Position numbers and translations under genes: made by a program. This document shows positions 50,317 through 58,471 of a stretch of DNA of 64,000 nucleotides, one piece after another (position 1 is the stretch's first letter; every line of letters begins with the position of its first letter). The notes under the pieces are model-generated. The model did not search any database and had not been told where the DNA came from. It saw nothing but the letters and a program-made list of their open reading frames with translations. The DNA comes from Flagellimonas beolgyonensis. Lineage in GTDB: Bacteria > Bacteroidota > Bacteroidia > Flavobacteriales > Flavobacteriaceae. The stretch is from NCBI RefSeq assembly GCF_003992615.1, contig NZ_RZMY01000013.1, positions 598,238 to 662,237 on the forward strand, read 5' to 3'.

Positions 50317-52827
50317 ATGGGAAAAAGATTACTTTTTCTTATTGTTTGCCTAACCGCCTTATATACAAACTTTACGGTTGCCCAAACAAAAGAAAATCAA
50401 CCTCTGACCACAATCCTTGCCCAAGTGCAGGAGCGTTTTGGCGTACAGTTCAACTATGTTTCCACTTTGGTGGAAGACATCGCCATTAATGCGCCGGATG
50501 ATTCTATGGATCTGGAGCAAACCCTTTCCTATTTGAACCAAAAAACCAAATTGGGCTTTGTTATCATATCCTCCAATACCATTTCCATCAGGGAGGAAAG
50601 TTTCCGTGTTTGTGGATTTCTGAAAGATAGAGATACCGGAGAGTCCTTACCTTTTGTGGCCATCCAAAGTGGTTCAACAGGCATTTACGCCGATGAGAAC
50701 GGCTATTTTGAATTGGAAGAACTAACCCGAAACGACAAGGTTCTTATAAAATTGATGGGGTATAAACCGCTGAGCTTGGAGGCAAAGGATATGAACACCT
50801 CGGGTTGCAATCCTATCTTCATGGTGCCCTACCACGAACAATTGGCCGAAATTACGGTGTATGATTTTTTGGTCCGTGGACTGGATAAACTCGACAATGG
50901 TTCCTATCAATTGGATCTAGATCGCTTTAGCACCCTTCCAGGTCTGGTTGAAGACGATATTTTGTTTTCGGTGCAATCCTTGCCGGGGGTACAGAGTGTG
51001 GACGAAACAGTTTCCAACATCAATATCAGGGGTGGCAGCCACGATCAAAACCTGATTACTTGGGATGGTATCAAAATGTACCAATCCGGGCACTTTTTTG
51101 GGCTTATTTCCATGTACAATCCGCAGATCACCAATGTGGTTGAGCTGCGAAAAAACGGTAGTGACGCTTCTGAAACCGACGGGGTATCCGGAACCATTGC
51201 CATGAAAACCGAGGAACGGCTCAACAACAAACTCAAAGGTGGCATCGGTGCCAACCTTATCGATGTCAACAGTTTTATTGATGTACCGATCGGGGACAAA
51301 CTATCCTTTCAACTGGCCTCGCGTAAGGCCATAAGTGATTTGGTGGAAACCCCGACCTATTCCCAGTATTTCAACCGGATAGCACAGGATACCGAACTCG
51401 AGCGAAATGCATCAACGGTTCGCAATTCCGATTTCAACTTCGATTTTTACGACACCTCCTTTCGCCTGCTATACCATCCTTCGGACAAGGACCGCATTAG
51501 GGTGAATTTTATCCATACGGCCAATGAGGTGTTCTTTGATGAAGTGGCTGAAATGTCTGGCATAGAAGTTTCCAAACAAAGCAATATCGATCAATCCAGT
51601 TTGGCGGCAGGTGTACAATACCATCGAACCTGGTCGGATAAATGGAGCACTGATTTTGCCTTTTACAATACCGATTATAAACTGCAGGCCACCAACGTCA
51701 ATATTTTGGAAGACCAACGGTTTTTACAGGAAAACAAGGTCTCCGAAACCGGTGTAAAAATTCAGATCGTCGATGAAATTACAAGAAAAACCCATTGGAC
51801 TCATGGTTATCAATTGGTGGAAACCAAAATCACCAATCTTGACGATGTGGACGACCCCCTCTACCTTCGATTGGAGGGTGAAGTACTTCGAACCCATGCC
51901 TTTTTTTCACAAATGGGAATGACGTCCAAAAATACGGCCTCCCACATTAACGTTGGGTTGCGTTTTAATTACCTCACCGAATTCGATAAGCAGATTTGGG
52001 AGCCAAGGTTTACATTCAACCATAAAATGAACGATCATTTCAGCTTGGAAGTCTTGGGGGAGTTCAAACACCAAAGCTCCTCCCAAGTCATTAATTTCCA
52101 AAATGATTTTTTGGGATTGGAAAAACGAAGATGGCAGCTTTCCAACGACACATCCATTCCTGTTATAACCAGTAAACAGGGATCATTCGGTTTATTGTAC
52201 AACAAGAAAGGTTGGTTGGTCAATGGCGTTGCATTCTACAAACAGGTAAATGGGATCACCACCCAGAGTCAAGGGTTTCAAGACCGGTACGAATTTGTAA
52301 AAACAGCGGGGTCTTATGTAGCCAATGGACTCGACCTTTTGCTTCGAAAACAGTTCCAGAACAACCATGTTTGGTTGAGCTATTCCTACTTGGATAGTGA
52401 TTATACTTTCAACCAGTTACCGGAGCAAACCTTTACGAACAATTTTGAAATCGCCCATGCCGTAACCTTGGGCGCCAATTATAATGTGGGACATTTGGTG
52501 TTCGCCACGGGATTGAACTGGCATTCCGGCAAACCCATAACGTTGCCGGTTACCGAAAATCCGGTAATTGATGGTGAAATCAACTATGGTCAGGCAAACG
52601 CCGAGAACATGACGGATTATCTGCGAATGGACATCTCGGGAAAATATGAAATAACCTGTGGGGAACATACCAAATTGGAATTGGGGGCCGCTTTGTGGAA
52701 CGTTTTTGATACGGACAATAGTCTTAATGTCTTTTACAAGCCCGATGAGTCCAATACGGCACAACGGTTTGAAAAAAGTGCTCTTGGCCTTACGCCCAAT
52801 TTTTCGGTAAAATTAATGGTGAATTGA
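50317..52827 (+). CDS. TonB-dependent receptor with STN domain (FecA-like)
   Basis: An 836-residue receptor: signal peptide (ending TVAQ), STN domain (about 25-90, LTTILAQVQERFGVQFNYVS and TKLGFVIISSNTISIREE), carboxypeptidase-regulatory-like domain (about 93-180), plug (about 200-330 with SVQSLPGVQSVDETVSNINIRGGS) and barrel. The STN domain is the one that talks to FecR, so this is a signalling receptor. No SusD gene is adjacent; the cargo may be a metal complex or oligomer. The C-terminus (NFSVKLMVN) lacks the usual final aromatic residue. Confidence 0.93.
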   Translation: MGKRLLFLIVCLTALYTNFTVAQTKENQPLTTILAQVQERFGVQFNYVSTLVEDIAINAPDDSMDLEQTLSYLNQKTKLGFVIISSNTISIREESFRVCGFLKDRDTGESLPFVAIQSGSTGIYADENGYFELEELTRNDKVLIKLMGYKPLSLEAKDMNTSGCNPIFMVPYHEQLAEITVYDFLVRGLDKLDNGSYQLDLDRFSTLPGLVEDDILFSVQSLPGVQSVDETVSNINIRGGSHDQNLITWDGIKMYQSGHFFGLISMYNPQITNVVELRKNGSDASETDGVSGTIAMKTEERLNNKLKGGIGANLIDVNSFIDVPIGDKLSFQLASRKAISDLVETPTYSQYFNRIAQDTELERNASTVRNSDFNFDFYDTSFRLLYHPSDKDRIRVNFIHTANEVFFDEVAEMSGIEVSKQSNIDQSSLAAGVQYHRTWSDKWSTDFAFYNTDYKLQATNVNILEDQRFLQENKVSETGVKIQIVDEITRKTHWTHGYQLVETKITNLDDVDDPLYLRLEGEVLRTHAFFSQMGMTSKNTASHINVGLRFNYLTEFDKQIWEPRFTFNHKMNDHFSLEVLGEFKHQSSSQVINFQNDFLGLEKRRWQLSNDTSIPVITSKQGSFGLLYNKKGWLVNGVAFYKQVNGITTQSQGFQDRYEFVKTAGSYVANGLDLLLRKQFQNNHVWLSYSYLDSDYTFNQLPEQTFTNNFEIAHAVTLGANYNVGHLVFATGLNWHSGKPITLPVTENPVIDGEINYGQANAENMTDYLRMDISGKYEITCGEHTKLELGAALWNVFDTDNSLNVFYKPDESNTAQRFEKSALGLTPNFSVKLMVN

Positions 52828-52881
52828 CCTATCCGGCCAACGGATGTTGAAATTTAATTAAGCCTCTACATCAAAAAGTAT

Positions 52882-52920
52882 AAAAAAAGAAACGGTGCAC
52901 CATACCTAAAGTGCACCGTT
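52882..52920 (-). terminator. Minus-strand hairpin terminator of the 50-aa membrane-protein gene
   Basis: AACGGTGCAC and GTGCACCGTT form a perfect 10-bp stem with a 10-nt loop. Only the minus strand has the following T-run (TCTTTTTTTATAC), so it ends transcription from the small gene at 52968-53120. Confidence 0.75.
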
Positions 52921-52967
52921 GCCAGCATTGCCCCTGGAACTATCGCGATCTGACTCGAAACAAATCG

Positions 52968-53120
52968 CTACAGTGTTTGTAAAATAATGAGTAGTATTAT
53001 GTATTGTAATGAAAAGAATAAGATAAGTCGTTTAATGAATTTGGATTGTGCTTCAAAAATCTTTTGAAAATCCTCTGTTTCCAATGCTTCTGTTACCGTT
53101 ATTGAGTTAAATTTCTTCAT
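52968..53120 (-). CDS. 50-aa single-helix membrane protein, short gene
   Basis: An ATG-started 50-residue frame: soluble N-terminal half (MKKFNSITVTEALETEDF, helical and charged) and a hydrophobic C-terminal helix (LFFSLQYIILLIILQTL). The codons are ordinary for this genome. Support comes from context: it has its own minus-strand terminator 48 bp downstream and a promoter-like block 22 bp upstream that matches the block ahead of the acidic lipoprotein at 48646. It lies convergent to the TonB receptor. A regulatory role at the inner membrane, perhaps toward FecR or the sigma factor, is inferred. The sequence matches no family I know. Confidence 0.6.
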   Translation of the reverse strand: MKKFNSITVTEALETEDFQKIFEAQSKFIKRLILFFSLQYIILLIILQTL

Positions 53121-53141
53121 ATCTCATGGTGTTTGGTATAG

Positions 53142-53170
53142 ATTAAACAATCGAAAAGAAGAAATTCCTG
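53142..53170 (-). promoter_or_regulatory. ECF-type promoter block upstream of the 50-aa protein
   Basis: Minus strand: CAGGAATTT, 8 bp, CGATTGTTTAAT, 22 bp ahead of the start codon. Same arrangement and spacing as the block at 48646-48674. The next 320 bp up to the Crp/Fnr gene show nothing else except two TAnnTTTG boxes at 53434 and 53445 on the plus strand. Confidence 0.55.
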
Positions 53171-53490
53171 AAAAAAATTGATTTTTTTTCATAAAAAATG
53201 AAAACCAAAACAATCAGCAATCCTTTATTGTTGCAAATACGCTAAATGCCAGTACCACCGAACAGTTAGTCGAATATTGTAACCTGTCTGGAATCATATG
53301 CCTAGTTTGTTAAAAGGAACCATAGTTAATATTACTTCAAGAATCCTGTACCTACAAGAGCTTACAAAAGCAACATTGACTTCACCATTTTTTTTTAAAT
53401 AGAAGTATGTCTTCAGTTACACTGTACGGTAAATAACTTTGACATAAATTTGAAAACCTCATTCGGAAATAATTTTTTGGGATACAAAGT

Positions 53491-54060
53491 ATGAACCAGT
53501 TCCTTTTTAATATCGAAAGAACTTTTAAAGCATCCGAAGTGGAATTGTCCGCACTAAAAAATGCCATGAAGGAAGAACACCTCAAACGAAACCAGGTCTT
53601 TCTTAAATCTGGTCAGGTCTGCACAAAACTGGCATTTATTTCCGAAGGATCTATGCGACTGTTCTATGATTCTCCCAATAAAGAGGTCTGTAATGATTTT
53701 TTCTTTGAAAACTCCATAGTGGGTTCTTTGGCCAGCTTTTTATCACAAACCCCATCCTTGACCACCATTACCTCGATTGAACCCTGTAGACTGTTTGTTC
53801 TTCATCGGGACGATGTAATGAACCTTGTTGCCAACCATGCGTCACTACGAAAAATGGCCGACATCGTGGTACAGGAACAACTGCTCAGAACCGAGAAAAG
53901 AGAGGCTGCTTTGCTCAGTGTGAATCCCGAGGACCGATTTAAAAATTTGATGGAAGAGCATCCAAAAGTATTTAAAAGAATTCCACTTCATTATGTGGCC
54001 AGTTATTTGGGAATAACCCCGGAGACCCTGAGCCGATATAGGACGAAATTCCTGGTCTAA
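53491..54060 (+). CDS. Crp/Fnr-family regulator 1
   Basis: A 189-residue regulator: cyclic-nucleotide-binding-like sensor domain (about 15-120, LKSGQVCTKLAFISEGSMRLFY and FLSQTPSLTTITSIEPCRLFVL) and a short HTH domain (about 145-189, LHYVASYLGITPETLSRYR). The recognition helix carries E-x-x-S-R, the FNR-type signature that reads TTGAT half-sites. No N-terminal cysteine cluster for an iron-sulfur switch is present, so oxygen sensing is not implied. A perfect FNR-type box follows the gene at 54067. Two plus-strand boxes, TAACTTTG (53434) and TAAATTTG (53445), could start it. Confidence 0.88.
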   Translation: MNQFLFNIERTFKASEVELSALKNAMKEEHLKRNQVFLKSGQVCTKLAFISEGSMRLFYDSPNKEVCNDFFFENSIVGSLASFLSQTPSLTTITSIEPCRLFVLHRDDVMNLVANHASLRKMADIVVQEQLLRTEKREAALLSVNPEDRFKNLMEEHPKVFKRIPLHYVASYLGITPETLSRYRTKFLV

Positions 54061-54066
54061 GTTTTC

Positions 54067-54110
54067 TTGATTTGAATCAATTGCATTTATAATAGCTTGC
54101 CCTTTCTTTG
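54067..54110 (+). promoter_or_regulatory. FNR-box promoter 1 (VOC/cupin/GNAT operon)
   Basis: Perfect box TTGAT-TTGA-ATCAA at 54067-54080. A TAnnTTTG-like box (TTTCTTTG, 54103-54110) begins 29.5 bp from its centre. The start codon at 54134 is 23 bp on. Confidence 0.65.
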
Positions 54111-54133
54111 TTCAAGTAATCAATACATTTCCG

Positions 54134-54532
54134 ATGAAACTTGAACATGTTGCCATTTGGACTTCCAATTTAGAAAAACTCAAGGACTATTATTCCACCT
54201 ACCTTTCTGGCAACCCCAATGAAAAATATACCAATCCCGATACCAATTTTCAAAGCTACTTTTTGACATTTGAATCGAGTGCACGACTGGAACTTATGAG
54301 TATGCCAGGTATACCGGAAAACAGCAATGACACTATAGAAAAACAACACAAAGGTATCATACATCTTGCTTTTGGGGTCGATTCCAAAAATGAGGTGGAC
54401 CGGATGGCATTGGAATTGGAAGCAGCCGGGTTTACTATTTTAAAAGGCCCCAGAACAACTGGCGATGGCTATTACGAATTTGAGACCCTCGACCCAGATA
54501 ATAATCGGATAGAAGTAACAACATTGGCTTAA
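54134..54532 (+). CDS. VOC superfamily (glyoxalase/dioxygenase-like) protein
   Basis: A 132-residue VOC protein, first gene of the FNR-box operon. It has the paired beta-alpha folds (LEHVAIWTSNLEKLKDYYSTYL and IIHLAFGVDSKNEVDRMALELEAAGF) and ends YYEFETLDPDNNRIEVTTL with the metal-binding Glu. The histidine in the first motif and central His fit glyoxalase-like metal binding. Substrate unknown. Confidence 0.9.
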   Translation: MKLEHVAIWTSNLEKLKDYYSTYLSGNPNEKYTNPDTNFQSYFLTFESSARLELMSMPGIPENSNDTIEKQHKGIIHLAFGVDSKNEVDRMALELEAAGFTILKGPRTTGDGYYEFETLDPDNNRIEVTTLA

Positions 54533-54550
54533 AATAAAAAATCAAAGATT

Positions 54551-55039
54551 ATGGAATCACCATCAAAAAACGAACAGTTATTGATTTTGACAGACGTCAT
54601 AAAGATTTTGGTAAGTAATACCGAAACCAAAAACACCTACGCCATTTTCGAGGAGAATGTACCTCCGTTGGGAGGCCCACCTCCCCACTCCCACCCCGAT
54701 GAGGAAGTATTCTACATTTTGGAGGGCGAATTCGAATTCATCAAAAACGACCTGAACAATCCTTTTAGAGCATTGCCCGGAAGCGTAATCCATGTGGCTT
54801 CCAATGAGGTACACACATTCAAAAACGTTGGTAAGAAACCAGGTAAAATGATTGTTTTGCTTACACCTGGGAACTTGCTGGACTACTTTAGGGTCATTGG
54901 GGATTCCTTGGACGAAACAGTGGATTATCCAGACTTGGAAAAAGTGCCCGATTTTTCCAAACTAAATGTGGAAAAAGCATTTAAACATGCCAGTGAACAC
55001 AACGTTCAATTCATTGTTCCCAAAATAGCCGAAAACTGA
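54551..55039 (+). CDS. Cupin-domain protein
   Basis: A 162-residue single-cupin protein. The cupin metal motif 1 is P-P-H-S-H-P-D-E-E-V-F-Y-I-L-E-G-E and motif 2 is around SNEVHTFKNVG. Typical activity is dioxygenase or small-molecule binding, but no specific function can be given. It follows the VOC gene by 18 bp and precedes an unknown gene by 28 bp, inside the same operon. Confidence 0.9.
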   Translation: MESPSKNEQLLILTDVIKILVSNTETKNTYAIFEENVPPLGGPPPHSHPDEEVFYILEGEFEFIKNDLNNPFRALPGSVIHVASNEVHTFKNVGKKPGKMIVLLTPGNLLDYFRVIGDSLDETVDYPDLEKVPDFSKLNVEKAFKHASEHNVQFIVPKIAEN

Positions 55040-55067
55040 CTATCTTAAGCATTTCATTTTCATAATT

Positions 55068-55508
55068 ATGATAGTTGTTGACCTTATTCGAAATAATGAT
55101 GGGGAAATCTATGCCAAATTGAGCTACGAACCCCAAAAAAATTATCTGTTGATGAAATGGATAGGGTTCTGTTCGGAGGAGGAAGTAAAATCTGCCTCCA
55201 TGAAAATGCTGGAGTGGCAAAAAAGGGAGGGCTCCAAAAAAGGGTGCAAGTTCCATGTCCACGATACCAAAGAGATTGAAGGTGCATGGGCGGGTCTAGT
55301 GGATTGGATAACCAACTATTTTTTTCCGCTCAATTACGAACATGGTCTTCGTTACAATATAAGCATAATTTCGCCCGATCTGTTTTCCAAACTATCCTCC
55401 ATCGAATTGCAAAAAAGGAGCAATGACAGGGTAAAAACCGTGTTGTGCGAAACCATTTCCCAAGCCGAAGCATGGTTGACCAAACGCTATACGGAACTTT
55501 CGAGCTAA
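55068..55508 (+). CDS. Protein of unknown function (146 aa)
   Basis: I do not recognise this 146-residue soluble protein. It has an N-terminal beta-rich part (AKLSYEPQKNYLLMKWIGF), a charged helix (SASMKMLEWQKREG) and a C-terminal helix (AEAWLTKRYTEL), loosely reminiscent of SpoIIAA/STAS-like folds. A single base separates its stop from the acetyltransferase start, so both are certainly in one transcript. Confidence 0.7.
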   Translation: MIVVDLIRNNDGEIYAKLSYEPQKNYLLMKWIGFCSEEEVKSASMKMLEWQKREGSKKGCKFHVHDTKEIEGAWAGLVDWITNYFFPLNYEHGLRYNISIISPDLFSKLSSIELQKRSNDRVKTVLCETISQAEAWLTKRYTELSS

Positions 55509-55509
55509 A

Positions 55510-56331
55510 ATGCAAATAAGAGATTTAAGCAACACGCCTTTTAACGATATTATGGTGTGCTTTTTTCAAGCTTTCCATGATTATTATGTTGATTTGTTTA
55601 AAGACCATGGGTATTATGAAGAACGCTGGAGGATGGCCAAAGTGCAATATGACCTATCCTTTGGTGTTTTTCACCATGGCAACCTAGTTGGTTTTGTACT
55701 ACACGCCATAGATACTAGGGATGGTTTGCTTACTGCCTATAATGCCTGCACTGGTGTATTGCCCGAGTACCGGGGCCAAAAATTGATCCATTCAATTTAT
55801 GATCACTCCATCCCAATATTTAAGGCAAATGGAATTAAGAGATGTACCCTGGAAGTGATCACTGAGAACATTCGAGCCATTAAAACCTATACATCCATTG
55901 GTTTTAGGACCACCAAACTTTTTCATTGCTTCAGTGGAAATCTGAATGGTGTACAGGTGCAGGACCAAGAAATTCGTGAAGTTGAATTCGATGTAAAATC
56001 CCTGATGTCCCATTCAAGCCAACAATGGTATTCGTGGGAAAACCATGTTCGCGCCTTGGCTCGTGGAAATTTTCGGGCATTTGAAATCCATGTTAACAAT
56101 CAGGTGGAATCTTTTTTCATAATGGCACCAACTGGCGGATACGTGGCACAGATTGAGGTGATGACAGACAATATCCTTGCTTGGGATCGATTATTTTCGA
56201 TAATGTCAAGGCACTCGGCACACATTAAGATCAACAATGTGGATAGTAGGCTGTCCGATAAAATCACTCATCTATTAAAAGCGGGACTCCAAAACAAACT
56301 GAACCAGTTTGAAATGGAAATGACGCTCTAA
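55510..56331 (+). CDS. GNAT-family N-acetyltransferase with C-terminal extension
   Basis: A 273-residue protein. The N-terminal half (about 1-150) is a GNAT domain with the acetyl-CoA loop LPEYRGQKLIHSIY; the second glycine of the R-G-x-G-x pattern is missing. The C-terminal half (about 155-273) is a second, diverged GNAT-like unit (AQIEVMTDNILAWDRLF) of the type seen in two-domain acetyltransferases. Substrate unknown. It ends the FNR-box operon; the next gene's own FNR box follows within 33 bp. Confidence 0.82.
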   Translation: MQIRDLSNTPFNDIMVCFFQAFHDYYVDLFKDHGYYEERWRMAKVQYDLSFGVFHHGNLVGFVLHAIDTRDGLLTAYNACTGVLPEYRGQKLIHSIYDHSIPIFKANGIKRCTLEVITENIRAIKTYTSIGFRTTKLFHCFSGNLNGVQVQDQEIREVEFDVKSLMSHSSQQWYSWENHVRALARGNFRAFEIHVNNQVESFFIMAPTGGYVAQIEVMTDNILAWDRLFSIMSRHSAHIKINNVDSRLSDKITHLLKAGLQNKLNQFEMEMTL

Positions 56332-56363
56332 AAATTTGGGGCCGCCCCCAAACCAACAATCTC

Positions 56364-56407
56364 TTGATCCAAATCAAGTATTTTTTTCCATCTACCAAGC
56401 AACTTTG
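56364..56407 (+). promoter_or_regulatory. FNR-box promoter 2 (amidohydrolase)
   Basis: Perfect box TTGAT-CCAA-ATCAA at 56364-56377; CAACTTTG (7/8 match to TAnnTTTG) at 56400-56407, again 29.5 bp from the box centre. The amidohydrolase starts at 56428. Confidence 0.65.
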
Positions 56408-56427
56408 TGGAACAAAAATCAAGAAAC

Positions 56428-57798
56428 ATGAGTACAAGAAAAATTGTAATCAAAGGAGGCACGGTATTGACATTCCAAAATGACAGATTGGTTTGTGATA
56501 AGCTAGACATTTTAGTAGAGAAAGATACCATAACCTGCATAGAAAAAGAGATTGAGGTTTCCTCGGATATGGAAGTAATTTCGGCCGAGGGAATGATCGT
56601 TAGTCCCGGATTGATCGACACGCACCGGCACCTATGGGAAAGTGCCTTTAAAGGAACCGCGAGCAACTGGACCTTGATGGAGTACCTAAATGGGATGCTC
56701 GGAGGCATTGCCCCAAAAATGAGCCCCTTGGACGTGTATCTGGGAAATCTATTAGGGGCACTGGAGGCCTTAAACGCAGGAATCACCACCATTTTTGATT
56801 GGTCGCACATCATGAATTCGGACGAACATGCGGAAGCGGCCATAAAAGGACTCCGCGATTCCGGTATCCGGGCAAAATTTGGTTACGGAACTCCGGGCAC
56901 CTCTGTTTGGGAATGGTTCTACGAAAGCAAAAAACCGCACCCTGTCAACGCCTACGATATTAAAAAGAACTATTTCAGCGCTGAGGATGATTTGGTAACC
57001 ATGGCTTTGGCGATAAGGGGACCGGAATATTCTGAATTGGAAGTGGCCAAACAAGACATTTTGATGGGCAGGGACCTTGGCATCCAAATATCGATGCATA
57101 TTGGTGGAGGTTCATTTGGTCCTAAGTACAAAGGCGTCCAAAAACTAGATCAGCTCGGTCTTTTGGGCCCCGATTTAAACTTTGCACATGGAAATACCTT
57201 GAACGACCACGATTTCAAGTTGTTGGCAGACCATGGTTGTAGTCTATCCATCACACCTGAAATGGAGCTTCAAATGGGATTGGGGCTGCCAGCAACAGGA
57301 AAGGCCTTGAAACACAACATCATCTGTAGTCTTGGAGCAGATATGGTTGCCGGTACCTCCGGTAATTTGTTCGATCAGATGAAAACAGCATTACAGGCCG
57401 AACGTGCCATTCAAAACGAAAGGCATTTCCAAAAAGGGGAAATGTCCGAGCAATTGGCCATTCAAGATCTGGACATTTTTAAAATGGTCACCATGGGCGG
57501 TGCCAAGACCCTTGGTCTGGAAAACAAAATTGGATCATTGGAAGTAGGGAAACAGGCCGATATCATATTGGTAGATTCCCATAAACTTGGTATTTCCCCA
57601 ATTCACAATACGGTATCCGCTATGGTCCTTTATGCAAAGGAGCATGATGTGGATACTGTAGTCATTGCAGGAAATGTGGTGAAGAAAAACGGAAAATTGG
57701 TTTACCAAACCACCGATGAATTGATTTTGGAATGCCAAAACAGCGCTGCTGTGATCATGAAGCAATTGAATCCAGAAACCGAACCCAAAATGACCTAA
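56428..57798 (+). CDS. Amidohydrolase-superfamily (ATZ/TRZ-like) enzyme
   Basis: A 456-residue metal-dependent hydrolase. Start ATG 56428 (MSTRKIVIKGG); an earlier GTG at 56407 is inside the promoter. Metal ligands are visible: LIDTHRHLWESAFKG (His-x-His), ISMHIGGGSFG (His), NFAHGNTL (His), and CSLGADMVAGTS (Asp). Related enzymes deaminate or dechlorinate heterocycles such as triazines, guanine or S-adenosylhomocysteine. The substrate is not predictable. It has its own FNR-type promoter and stands alone before the second Crp/Fnr gene. Confidence 0.9.
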   Translation: MSTRKIVIKGGTVLTFQNDRLVCDKLDILVEKDTITCIEKEIEVSSDMEVISAEGMIVSPGLIDTHRHLWESAFKGTASNWTLMEYLNGMLGGIAPKMSPLDVYLGNLLGALEALNAGITTIFDWSHIMNSDEHAEAAIKGLRDSGIRAKFGYGTPGTSVWEWFYESKKPHPVNAYDIKKNYFSAEDDLVTMALAIRGPEYSELEVAKQDILMGRDLGIQISMHIGGGSFGPKYKGVQKLDQLGLLGPDLNFAHGNTLNDHDFKLLADHGCSLSITPEMELQMGLGLPATGKALKHNIICSLGADMVAGTSGNLFDQMKTALQAERAIQNERHFQKGEMSEQLAIQDLDIFKMVTMGGAKTLGLENKIGSLEVGKQADIILVDSHKLGISPIHNTVSAMVLYAKEHDVDTVVIAGNVVKKNGKLVYQTTDELILECQNSAAVIMKQLNPETEPKMT

Positions 57799-57863
57799 AA
57801 ACTCAATTTTATAAATGCATCCGGTTATTTTTTGTCGCATTTTTGAGAATTAAAAGCCATACA

Positions 57864-58403
57864 ATGCAACACCGACCTAATCTTTTGGAAGCCTTAAGAT
57901 CTGTAGAATACCTGAAGTCGGAAAAACGGGAACTATCCAGGCATGAATATTTGTTGACCCCTGGAGTGGTAGAAAACAATATCTATTTTATAGAAGAAGG
58001 CGCACTGCGCCTTTTTTACGTTTCCAGAAATGCGGAACACGACATTAGGTTTGGTTATTCCGGTAATATTATCACTTCCTTGGGCTCTTTCCTTACCGGA
58101 AAATCATCTGAATACTACATTCAAGCCATTCGAAAAACAATAGTTTACCAAGTGCCAAAGACTGCGTTCTTTCATTTTGTGCACAGTGACCTTCAAAGCA
58201 TGAAGGAATATGGGGAATTGATGGAGCAATTGGCCTTGCAACAATTGGAAAGGGAACTGGATTTGCTAACGGATTCCCCTTCAGAACGTTATCAACGAGT
58301 GCTGGAAAGAAGCCCACAACTTTTCCAGGAAATCCCATTAAAATACATTGCATCTTACCTTCGAATGACACCGGAAACCCTAAGTCGGCTTAGAAATCGC
58401 TGA
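57864..58403 (+). CDS. Crp/Fnr-family regulator 2
   Basis: A 179-residue paralogue of the regulator at 53491. Start ATG 57864 (MQHRPNLLEALR), because the earlier in-frame extension runs back into the amidohydrolase end. Sensor domain about 20-120; HTH at the end (LKYIASYLRMTPETLSRLR) with the same E-x-x-S-R recognition helix. No cysteine cluster. It is followed 12 bp later by the third FNR box, which it or regulator 1 may bind. Presence of two such regulators inside one regulon suggests two inputs sharing a DNA motif. Confidence 0.88.
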   Translation: MQHRPNLLEALRSVEYLKSEKRELSRHEYLLTPGVVENNIYFIEEGALRLFYVSRNAEHDIRFGYSGNIITSLGSFLTGKSSEYYIQAIRKTIVYQVPKTAFFHFVHSDLQSMKEYGELMEQLALQQLERELDLLTDSPSERYQRVLERSPQLFQEIPLKYIASYLRMTPETLSRLRNR

Positions 58404-58415
58404 TTGCCACAATTC

Positions 58416-58459
58416 TTGATTTGAATCAATGGCAATCGGACGGATGGGGAGGATATTTG
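58416..58459 (+). promoter_or_regulatory. FNR-box promoter 3 (DinB operon)
   Basis: Perfect box TTGAT-TTGA-ATCAA at 58416-58429; GATATTTG (7/8 match to TAnnTTTG) at 58452-58459, 29.5 bp from the box centre. The DinB start codon is at 58472, so the leader would be very short. Confidence 0.65.
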
Positions 58460-58471
58460 TAAAAAAAAGCA

